In this document: one piece after another, positions 21,749-30,896 of the stretch | How the letters are laid out: the number at the start of each line of letters is the position of its first letter | How positions within the stretch are numbered: the stretch's first letter is position 1 | Program-made: the position numbers and the translations under genes | Origin: Erythrobasidium yunnanense | Taxonomy: Eukaryota; Basidiomycota; Cystobasidiomycetes; Erythrobasidiales; Erythrobasidiaceae | Direction of reading: 5' to 3' | Assembly (NCBI GenBank): GCA_001600175.1 | Contig: BCJC01000008.1 | Location: 312,781 to 376,780 of the forward strand | DNA length: 64,000 nt | Notes under the pieces: model-generated | What the model was told of the DNA's origin: nothing | Database searches by the model: none | The model's input: the letters and a program-made list of their open reading frames with translations, nothing else

Positions 21749-23916
21749 TCACTGTCTGCGTCTGATCTTTATATGGCTTTCCAAAGGCTTTCTCAGGAAG
21801 CCCTCACTAGTCTCTAGCTTAGTCTGCTTAGGATCTGCTAGTTCAAAGTCATATCGGTAGAAAAGTGTCGCCATAAACTTGAGAAGTTCCATCATCGCCT
21901 GCGGTAAAAACAGGATCTCAGCGGGACCTCAAGGGAACGAGATGGAGCATCGCCAACAAGGTTCCTGCCGACACAGCTGCGCGGTCCAACCTAGCCAGAA
22001 AGCCGTGTATCAGCTCTAGATCCCATGATTTGAGGAAGCAGGCTCACCGAGAACGGAATGTAGCTTTTTTCGAGGTTTTTGGCGTCATCCCCGAGCCAGC
22101 GTTCAGGTCTATATGTGAAGGGATCTCCCCAGATTGATTCGAGATGGTGGACAGTATAGGCAGGGACCGAAGCCTCGACACCAGCGACTAGATGCTGGCC
22201 CTTGAACTCGCAATCGTTCATCGCCCGAGGCAAACCCATAGATGAGGTAGAGTGCATTCGCAGAGCTTCATCGATGCATGCTTGGAGGTATGGAAGCGCT
22301 TTGATGTCCTCGTATTCCATAACCCCGCTAAGGTTGCGGTCTTTGAAGGTCTTGTCAAGTTCGGCTTGGAGAGCTCGCTGTTTGTCGACATTGCGGGCGA
22401 GGTAGAAGATGATTGCGCATGAAGAGTTGGACGTAGTATCAGAGCCCTACAGGTCCAGGCCTCAGTAAACTGGAAATCGCCTCGAGCTGCCGGACGAGCG
22501 GCACTCACAGCAATCAATTGGGTCAAAGCCTCTGCAGTAAGCTCGTCAAGCTCCATAGGGTTGCCGTTGTCGTCTCTGGCGGCTTGCAGACGGGCCAAAA
22601 GATCTTTTCTGTCACCGGCACCAGTGCGAAGACGGTCGTTCACTCTTGCTCTGGCCATACCGGCTAGTCTCTGAGATAGATGAGAGCAGGGTCAGCTTTT
22701 GAATAGACTTTGAAAGTTCCGGGCGGGTTATAACCTACCTTGACAGATAGCGCTCCTCGAGCGAACCAAGGATCGACGTACTGCGGAAGATAATGACAAG
22801 CTCGATATTGCGCTAGCATAATGCACAGAGAAGCGTGACTCACCTTTGCGTATGGGCGCAGCCAAGGCTGCATGACTCCCAGACAGTTCGAATATTCACC
22901 ACGCTCATTGAGAATGTTGACAGCCGGTACATAGATGTACGATCCATCATCTTGCTCAATAGCCGCAATGTCCGCTTCCTTCTCTACCATTCCGAAAGGA
23001 GCACCGAAAGCCAAATCTCCAATCACGTCGAAAGCAAGGTAGTTGAGCCAGGGAAGGGTATCGATGGTCCACCAGCCGTCTTTGGATGACTTCTTGGCGT
23101 CCGCGGTGTACTTGTCCCACTTCTCGACGAATTGACGAAGGATGTCGGCGATGTAGGGCTGAATATATAGGATGTCAGCGATTGTTGCCGGAATGAATGT
23201 GGGCGCTGACGCACCTCAAACTCAAGTACGTTTTTCTGACTGAAGGTAGAAGAGACAATCTTGCGCTTGCGAGTGTGATCGTGTCTGTCTCGGACATTGA
23301 AGAGGCCACGGACATTCTTCATGCCGATGAAAGCGTCGTCTGTAACACACACTGTCAATCATCTCTCCTCATTCTTGTGATGTGTATAAGACCTACAGAA
23401 GACGGGCTTCATAGTTCCAGTACCATGCCCATAGACAGTCTGCAGAGCATCTGGATCTGCGATACTGAGGTGTCTAGGCGAGATGCGAACGTATTTTCCA
23501 TATTTGCGGTGCGCTTCATCGAGTCTTTCGAAGCGCTTGCCCATGCGAGTGTGATATACGAGCTGCATGATTCAGCCAAGTGGAGATCTGTCAGTCTTTT
23601 TCGATAGTATTGCAACGCTGGGACCATACCCAGAAATCTGTAAAAGCAGCTGCGACGATAGTACGTCAACACTTCACGCTCTGCGACTACGAGCTGGTCT
23701 ACCTACCCAAGCCGGGACTTGGATACTTTCGCAAGCCATAGGGATCAAGGAAGTAAGGGAAGACGTGGGCGAAGAGCTAGAGAAGTCACAACCAGAGAGA
23801 CATAGTCAGACGCATTTCTAGCCAGAAATTCGAGGTCTTCAGCGCACCACGCCGGCCAGCAAGATACCGGCGACTTTGAGCGGGCCCAGCTCTACGAGGA
23901 CATCGAGGATGGCCAT
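21749..23916 (-). CDS. Cytochrome P450, CYP53-like (benzoate 4-hydroxylase)
   Basis: A multi-exon P450 on the minus strand. Spliced segments read GLRKYPSPGLAAFTDFW, LVYHTRMGKRFERLDEAHRK, YDAFIGMKNVRGLFNVRD, DLAFGAPFGMVEKEADI, the I-helix AGSDTTSNSS, ExxR in DEALRMHS, and the heme loop PFSVGPRSCVGRNLAMMELL with the Cys ligand. It ends EGFLRKPLESHIKIRRR. The sequence pattern matches CYP53 benzoate para-hydroxylases, which detoxify benzoate toward protocatechuate in fungi. The N-terminal VAGILLAGVLFAHVFPYF is the membrane anchor. A 20-nt exon at 23630-23649 is required to restore the GLAAFTDFW stretch. The subfamily call is from memory; substrate is inferred. Confidence 0.88.
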
Positions 23917-24283
23917 GCTTTTGATGTATAGAAGTTGTCAAGAAGCAGAGAAGCGAACGGGGATGCTCTCTTATGTATTTCTCCAAGCTGTCATTCGTCT
24001 TGTGCAATTCTGAGGTCCGGCAAAAAGCTTGGGCGGAGCTTCTTAGGTCAGCTGAATCGCAATATGGACAAAGTTGTGTAAACAGGCTGAGCTCAGTTAC
24101 ATGATGAGCAGTAGAAGGAGCGGTATGCTGGATGTAGCTTCAAGCAAGCAGGCGAAAAGCTCAGTCTTCCATCTGATCCAGAATGCGCTTCGCATGAGCT
24201 GCATTCTGGAGTCCCTTACTGCACCGACTTCCATGAAGACTGAATATACGACAAGACTCTACCACTTCGTCTGCGAGCGCTCC
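23917..24283. other. Intergenic region, P450 promoter / kinase 3' end
   Basis: About 370 bp between two minus-strand genes. It should hold the P450 promoter and the kinase 3' UTR. No TATA-like box stands out and nothing else is supported. Confidence 0.45.
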
Positions 24284-25956
24284 TTACTGCACCCTCGCCA
24301 AAACCTGCTTCGTCCTTGCAATGACTGCGTATATATCCGGTCTATCCCTCGGTTCGATGACCAGCATGTACTTGATAAGATCCCTGAATCCCTGCGAATA
24401 TCCTCTATCTTTATCCGGGAACTTGTAGTTTCCAGACCTGACAGCCATAGTCACGTTTCCACCTTCCGTCTCGAAAGGAGAGTGACTGTATGCCATAGCG
24501 AAGAGCGTACAGCCTAATGACCAGATATCGACCTTCTCGTTCAGCTCGGAACCGACAACGGGGTCGAACAGCTCGGGTGCACGATATGGCATCGAACAGT
24601 GTTCAGATGCATCGTCCGCTTGCTGTAGAGCCACAGAACGAGATGTAATGGGTATACGAGCTGGAAGAGCCGAGCCGAAGTCCATCAAGACGGGAGTGTT
24701 CGAATCGGAGACCATCACATTTGCAGGCTTGATATCACGATGCGCCCAAGGCATCATTTGTCCCTTTCCAGCAGATCCTGATGCTCTGCCTTCGCCAGAT
24801 GGAGCGCTAGGCAATCGCCCAGCTAATCTTCCTGAAGTTTCTCCTAAACCAGGCATATCGCCCGCTTCCGTCTCGTCGACTTCAGCTTCTGCTCTGGCCC
24901 GGTCTATCGAGCCGATAAGCGGCTCCGAAGCCCCTGCCGATGCACGAATAGCTTCTTCCTCAGCTTCTTCGCGCTCTTCGAATTCCTCTACTGAAGAAGC
25001 CGCCATAGAGCGTGCTTTGCCTTTCTTGTTTGCTGAAGGTTGTGAGGGTCCGACGAGCGTGGAAGTGGAGTTATTGGATGGTGGGTAGGTCGCACTGGGT
25101 CCAGGAACGTAGGTATGCATAGCTCGGACTGCTTCGCAGGTGCCAAGGAAAAGAGAAAGCATCTCGCGTTCTTGCATTTGCGAGCCATTGACCTGCTCTA
25201 ACGTCAGCTTGACTCTTGAATAGTATGGTGAGACGTACGGCATTGGCTGCTATTACATCTTGCAGATTGCCTTGCTTGTAGTATGGGAGGAAAAGGCTGG
25301 GCATCACAAGTTAGCGTAGAACAGGTATGCGAGCAAGAGCACTGCTTACTAGATGACTTTACCATCGCTATCTTGTACAACCGCGCTATCTAGGCATCGT
25401 ATGCAGTTCGGGTGCCTGAAGCGGCGGTATGCCTCGACCTTGATTCTCGCTTCAGACCGGCCTCCGCAGCCGGATTACAGATGCTCCTCACCTCCTTCAT
25501 AGCTTCCCGTACAGACTCGCTTCCTAGCGGGCATCTAATCTGTAGAAGTGGGATGTGAACGTGAATAGGGGTCTCTCGTTCGCAAAGAGTAGATAATGCC
25601 TACTTTCTTGAGCGCGAACAACCGTCCACTCGTCTCATCTTGCGCGAGGTACTAAATCAATCGACGCGCCAGTTCAGCATACTTTTTTGACCAGGCTGCA
25701 GGGCACGCGCGCTGCGGACTCACGACGAACGAGAAGCCGCCTTCGCCCAGGAGTTTGAGGATCTGAATCGCATCAAGACAATGACATTGTTCGTGTTACA
25801 TTTAGTCCTCGTTTGGTGGATGAAGATGGCCCGGCCAACCTTGAACTTGCGGCCGTTTAGAGTGAGGGTAGACGAGGTCTTCAAGCAGGCTGTACACGAT
25901 AGGACGAGGTCTTTAAGGCGTTCATAGTATTCCATCGCAGGTGTAAGCTGCTCCAT
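24284..25956 (-). CDS. ENV7: Ser/Thr protein kinase, STK16/Env7 family
   Basis: Several short 5' exons and one long 3' exon. Spliced, the N-lobe reads LNGRKFKILKLLGEGGFSFV, YLAQDETSGRLFALKKI (ATP-binding Lys) and REAMKEVEAYRRFRHPNCIR. The C-lobe has HRDIKPANVM, MDFGSA (a DFG form), MPYRAPELFD and VDIWSLGCTLFAMAY. The GEGGFSFV and GYSQGFRDLI features are those of the STK16/NAK branch, whose yeast member Env7 is an acylated vacuolar-membrane kinase. About 100 residues of Ser/Ala/Glu-rich low-complexity sequence are inserted between helix D (AVRAMHTY) and HRD. The N-terminus has Cys pairs (CTAC) that could be palmitoylated. The start codon lies 60 bp from that of the divergent EFM7. Confidence 0.9.
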
Positions 25957-26016
25957 CTTGAAATGATCAACGGTTCGTTACAAGGTCGACCTGTCTCTCT
26001 TTCTCAGCTCGATTCC

Positions 26017-26981
26017 ATGCACAACAATGCTCAAGCTGACGATCAAGACGATAACGATGAACAAGAAGATGTCGATATCTTCGAAACTAGCCTGACTTCT
26101 CTCTTTGACGAGCTTCCCGTCGCTACTACTGCTCGTTCGCCAGATCACTATGTAAAGCACGGCGAGAACATCAAGCTATACCTCCCAGATGTCAACACAG
26201 AGAAAGAAAGACTACTTCAGAGTCATCTACTATGGCCTGCGGGCGTCAGAATGGCCAGCATGATCGAGAGCGGTCGTATCGATGTCGCCAGACAGAGTGG
26301 TCAGTCGCAGTTGCAAGCGTCATATATCATTCTAAATCTTCTGTCTGTCAAAGTCCTCGAACTTGGGGCTGGAGCCGGCTTACCTTCTCTCACTGCGACT
26401 TTACATAATGCAGCTACAATCGTCATAACAGACTATCCGTCCCCTTCCATCATCTCCGTCATACAAAAGAACGTAGATGTTAATATACCTGCACCACTGA
26501 AAGACCGCGTGCATATTATCGGTCTCAACTGGACCGATGCTGAAAACCCTCTGCTTCGCATGCAAGAGATAGTGCCAGAAGGCTTTACTAGGTATGCTTG
26601 TTCATCTTCCCACTCTGTATCCAATGCTTACACTCTCTTCGCCAGGATCCTGCTTGCCGATACCCTCTGGATGTCAGATCTTCACGCCGCCCAACTTTCC
26701 GTAATCACATCCAGTCTCGCTCGCCATCTACCTCATCAATTCATCTCATAGCGGGTCTGCATACAGGTCGGGCATGTGTCTCACGCTTTCTTGCCTTTGC
26801 TAAAGAAGCGGGTCTAGAGATTAGATACCTGAGAGAGATACCGAGAGTCTCGGATGGCAGTGATCCTGCTGAAGAGGGTAGAGACTGGATAGAGAGGGAA
26901 GATGGTTTGGAGAATGAAAGACGCAGATGGCTCGTCTCGGCAGTACTGGGCTGGTCACCTCGAGCGCTCAACGCCAAATGA
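26017..26981 (+). CDS. EFM7: Protein methyltransferase, Efm7/Nnt1 family, apparent frame break
   Basis: A seven-beta-strand methyltransferase. SAM-binding motif I is VLELGAGAGLPSLTA, restored by splicing at 26300/26356. Motif Post-I is VITDYPSPSI, and motif IV is RILLADTLWMSDLH after a second intron. The C-terminal part has AGLHTGRACVSRFLAFAKEA. This order and the LLADTLWM and GLHTGRA blocks match yeast Efm7 (Nnt1), which methylates the N-terminus and Lys3 of eEF1A. Between LWM and GLHTGRA the frame changes near 26735: either a 38-nt intron (26714-26751), which would delete family residues, or a one-base shift. I prefer the ATG at 26017; an upstream in-frame ATG at 25963 would sit only 6 bp from the kinase start. 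Confidence 0.82.
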
Positions 26982-27146
26982 TCGGACATTGGCAAATCGA
27001 TCCAAACCCGCTCGCTCTATACGAACACACCGTTGAAACTCCTGCTGGTCAAGGTTTTACCCTTTGTCCGCTGGCGGTGCTCCATTGCAAAGCCAGATGA
27101 TCGCTCCAGCTGGACGCTAGTACCAACCAACTTCCAGCGTTCAACG

Positions 27147-27767
27147 ATGTCGGCTGCAAAGAAGATGATAGGCAACCGCACGACAACGCAGAGCGGTTCA
27201 AAGCAGCCGCTACCGCAACAGCAGAGTTGGCAGAATGCTCGTGACGATATGCTGGATGCGATACCCTGGTGGCAGATCCCTAATGGCGATGACCGAGAAG
27301 CCTTCAAGGACATGCTAGACAATTCTAGTACTACAAGCGTGGCTACGAAAGACAGCGCTCGTACATCGATCTCTGGGTCCATATACGACAATGGGTCGGC
27401 CAATCTCCGGAAACGACGAACAAAGATATATCGATCTCCAATAACGCCATCGTTACCGCCATCAAGATCCATACGCAACAAGGGCTATTCTTTCGATAAG
27501 AACTACGAGATCGCACAGGATGGACATGATGGACCGCTAAACTTCAGAAGTTGTGCAAAGATGCATTGGGATAAATATTTGACGGTCAAGCCGCTTATTA
27601 AGCCATCTGGAAAGGCATTCCGAGAGCCCTCACCAAGCGATAAACCACCAAAACTCCGTGTACGGGTCCATATCTCGCGGAAGAAACGCCGTGGCCAGAA
27701 GCAAAGAGAGGTGCATGCTGAAGCGTTCAGCAGTCGCCTAGACACAAGAGCTCTGGACAGTCGATGA
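27147..27767 (+). CDS. Hypothetical basic protein
   Basis: From the ATG at 27147 (MSAAKKMIGNRTT) a frame of 206 residues. It is rich in Ser, Lys, Arg and Pro, ends in a basic block (HISRKKRRGQKQREVHAEA) and has no membrane or known catalytic motif. DDMLDAIPWWQIPNGDDREA near residue 35 is its most structured-looking segment. The frame is open further upstream (to 27033), so the start is a choice. A nuclear location is suggested by the basic blocks only. I do not recognise it. Confidence 0.5.
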   Translation: MSAAKKMIGNRTTTQSGSKQPLPQQQSWQNARDDMLDAIPWWQIPNGDDREAFKDMLDNSSTTSVATKDSARTSISGSIYDNGSANLRKRRTKIYRSPITPSLPPSRSIRNKGYSFDKNYEIAQDGHDGPLNFRSCAKMHWDKYLTVKPLIKPSGKAFREPSPSDKPPKLRVRVHISRKKRRGQKQREVHAEAFSSRLDTRALDSR

Positions 27768-28203
27768 TGCATCTGCCACCAGATGATAACTCGGACTGCA
27801 CGCTCCCGTGTGCCAGATTCACTCTCAATGAGCATTCAGTATGCAGCGTCCGGCCACCTAGCCATGCCTTAGTTGTTCCATTGACCGCAATGCTCCCGAT
27901 GACAAGGCTCACATCCTTTCCGGAAGGTACCCTCTTCATCATCAAACCCTTTCTACAGAAAGTCAGCTGATCCGGTTACCTTTGCAGGCACTGTCTAAGG
28001 CCACTTATTCAGCAGTTACCCTTTCCTCGCTGCAGGGTTTAAAGCGCGCAGATTGTGCCAATCCCCTCTCTCTTTCCTCATCAACAGCAACAGAGCTAGC
28101 CTAAATCGCAAAGTAAGCTGCTCATAAAACCCTCTTCACTGTCACGCTGACCGTTTTCATTGCTCACAGGCAACCTTACGCAGCCAATCTTACGATCTTC
28201 AGA
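27768..28203. other. Intergenic region
   Basis: About 435 bp between two unrecognised genes. The right part is CT-rich (28060-28080), followed by a probable leader before the ATG at 28204. Nothing else seen. Confidence 0.45.
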
Positions 28204-28851
28204 ATGAGCAGACAGAACTCCATCATCGGCGTTGACGACCTTGTGTACGATCGCAATGGCCAGCGAGTGACAGCAGAATCCCTCAAAGGTCGTAACCGTG
28301 CCTTGGACTTCGTGATCAAGGCCGCCGATGTAAAGCATCATCCCAAGAGACTCAAAGCTTTGCATGCCCTAGTCCATACCGGCAAACTGAATGAAGAAGG
28401 TCGAAGAGGCAGTAATGCATCTTTCTGCAGTACCGATTCGACATATAGCGTGGCTCCCGACTATTACGGGGGTCTGAAGGTTCACAGAAGGGCTGTCTCA
28501 AATGGCCAGAGGCCTGGTGCCAAGGCACTCGATAAGGCCTGGCCAAATCGGCGCGGGTCGTTGGACGAGTTCTCTTGGGAAAGCGGAAAGATAGTGGAGA
28601 CATGCGATGAAAAAGGCAACATCAAAAAGATCGTGGATGCCAGCATCACTATCCCTGGTATTCCTAATATCAGCGGCGAGAACGGTCTCATCCCGGGTGA
28701 CCGATACAATAGGAACGGCCTTCATGACACGACGCACACCCCTTCGAGACGTGGTATGCTAAAGAAGCTTGCAGAAGCGAAAGCCGGGAAGGTCCAGACA
28801 GTACAGAACGCTCAGAAGCCAGCCAACGATGCCAAAAGACGCTCCTCATAG
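28204..28851 (+). CDS. Hypothetical protein, 215 residues
   Basis: A single-exon frame starting MSRQNSIIGVDDLVYDRNGQ, with good coding character: few rare residues and mixed charge. It contains SLKGRNRALDFVIKAADVKH (likely a helix), GRRGSNASFCSTDSTY (possible phosphorylation sites RRGS and RRGSL) and a basic Ala/Lys-rich C-terminus. No domain recognised. The start is preceded by a CA-rich leader and is the first ATG in the frame. Function unknown. Confidence 0.6.
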   Translation: MSRQNSIIGVDDLVYDRNGQRVTAESLKGRNRALDFVIKAADVKHHPKRLKALHALVHTGKLNEEGRRGSNASFCSTDSTYSVAPDYYGGLKVHRRAVSNGQRPGAKALDKAWPNRRGSLDEFSWESGKIVETCDEKGNIKKIVDASITIPGIPNISGENGLIPGDRYNRNGLHDTTHTPSRRGMLKKLAEAKAGKVQTVQNAQKPANDAKRRSS

Positions 28852-29037
28852 GCTGCGCGAGCTGGGCTGGCAGACCCGATATCTACCTAATATGAGCAAC
28901 ACAAAGCAGTGAAGGTGTTCGCTGCTTTTTGCTGTCCTTATGCATACCCAGCTTTTCAATGATAGAACGCAATGAACGCGACTTTTCAGCTTCTTTTTTC
29001 CGCATGAATGCCTTGCACTGACGATGCAGACACATTC

Positions 29038-30625
29038 ATGACTGTATCCCTGCGCTCGCATTGCTTTCGAGCTGGTGCCTCGCTGCTTGACGCGCGCCCT
29101 GTCTTGCGGTCTGTGCAGCTGGCCTCAAGCTCAAGGCCAGGGTCCGAGACTCTAGCTTCTGCTTCTTCGCTTGACTCTGCTCCAACCTCGACGTCTTCAA
29201 GTAAGTTACTCCTTCTTTGACAGTTCTGCTATCTCGGTTTCTGATCTTGGCCTTTCTGCCCATTAGGTACCGCAACAAAAGAGCCGTAACTTTTGCGCGA
29301 AGACAGCATAGACCTCGCGCAAGAACAGCGAATTTGCTACGACTCAAGCCAAACGACGACGTACACAACGATGAACGCCAACCCTGCTGCTTCCAGCGTA
29401 TTCTTGACAAGAGATGCAGTCCATTTCAGTGCGGTCGCCTTTATTTTCCACGTGCCCAGAGAACGCTGGGCTTGGTATGAATTGATACTGATAATTGGTA
29501 CCAATATGCTACAGGGACTGTCAGATCTCCAGTCGCACAGCTGGCTACACGCTTCTTCGCTGCGCTGGCGGGCGACTCTGCGGTCTCGGCGTCGTTGCGA
29601 AGGTGCTTTGCGCACGCCGTCTTGGACCACGCTCTTCCTGCTGCTTCGCAATACAGCCCTGCTCTAGATGATCAGATACGAGCATACATGCAATCCCCTC
29701 CTCAGCTCGTTCTCATACAAGGCCCGTTCAAGGTAGACTTCGTAAATGAGGAGCCTCCCCAGCCTTCAACACCGAAGTCAGTATCGACTATATCCTCATC
29801 TCTGACCGCCAACAATGGTCCCACGAACCTTATGGACGTCATTTTCGCCGGTTTCACTCTGCATAACGAGCTTTTACGATGCCAGAGAGAAGACAAAGAA
29901 CAATTCGCTAGGTATAGCTTGTTCGCATTGACTGCAATCGGTGAGTAGCATATTCCAGTACTCGAAATTGCTCAATACTGACTGAAGAGCTTCTGCAAAA
30001 CAGCCCACGAGACATCACATTGGCTCTACACGAAAGTACAGGGCTATCGTAGTGACCCGTTGAGAGCAGCCATCCGGCCTCAAGGGAGTGCGAACGGAAG
30101 CATGGCTGCTCTGCCTAGTGCTTCTCTGGCTGCCCACGGCGGTAAATCCGAAGATCCGCTAGTCGCGCTGGGTACTAGACCAGATGACTGTGGCGCTCGG
30201 ACGGTGGACATGCTGCTGGGTCATACAAGTCAACTAGTCAGCTTTGCTGATGGTGAGCATGCGAGGTTCGTGCTGTTATGTTCTGTCAGATGCTGACTCA
30301 GGTGTTTTCCAGGCGACACCGAAGTCATCAAGCGCAAGATTCAGCCTGAAATTACATCCGATACTCCAGTCCTTTCTGGAAAAGCTTTAGAGGAAATTCT
30401 AGGTGCAGCCTTGCCCAAAGTGACCGATATTACGGGACATGCTCCAGGTGAGTAGTCTACTCACAGATCTTGGTAACAAACACTGATCTAGGTATATCTG
30501 TCACAGTAGTTGTAGGAGGCCAAGCGCCTAAATGGTCTGATCACGACACGTACCTCGTCACCTCGCAGACATCGACCAACAGCTTCTGCAGTCACGGTAT
30601 CTGCCGTATCGGCCAGCTCTTCTAG
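29038..30625 (+). CDS. Unrecognised protein with an HExxH motif
   Basis: A multi-exon gene whose 3' part is clear. Exons joined at GTGAG donors (29940, about 30254, 30450) read QFARYSLFALTAIAHETSHW, then DDCGARTVDMLLGHTSQLVS, SGKALEEILGAALPKVTDI and VTVVVGGQAPKWSDHD, ending GICRIGQLF. HETSH is an HExxH zinc-binding signature, and the later GARTVD could supply a third ligand; the metallopeptidase idea is inference. The 5' part is uncertain: exons near 29038-29180, 29317-29480 and 29519-29940 are coding-like, but their phases do not all join with plausible introns. The protein may instead start at the ATG at 29370 (MNANPAASSVFL). Confidence 0.5.
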
Positions 30626-30896
30626 AAGATTGCTCGAAATCAAGATGCAATTATACCCACTCTTTCGGCAAATCAGTTATAATGCAAGTACGTTGCAAGT
30701 GGTTCGTAGATGGTGAGTCTCGTAGAAAAGGGAGTTGGGAAACCGAGGTAGTACGGCTACTACGCCATTGAGAGTGTAGTGCAGCTTCAGTAGCAGGATG
30801 TAAGAAGACACATATTCGTTGCTTATCCACGTGTCTTTTCCCCTATTCTCTGTACCTACCGCTCAACTCTTCTGGCCGGTGAATCTCCCTGCTTGC

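Noticed and set aside
21749-25956. A catabolic gene cluster around the CYP53-like P450
   Set aside because: The neighbours are VPS34 and a vacuolar-type kinase; no reductase, transporter or ring-cleavage gene is adjacent.
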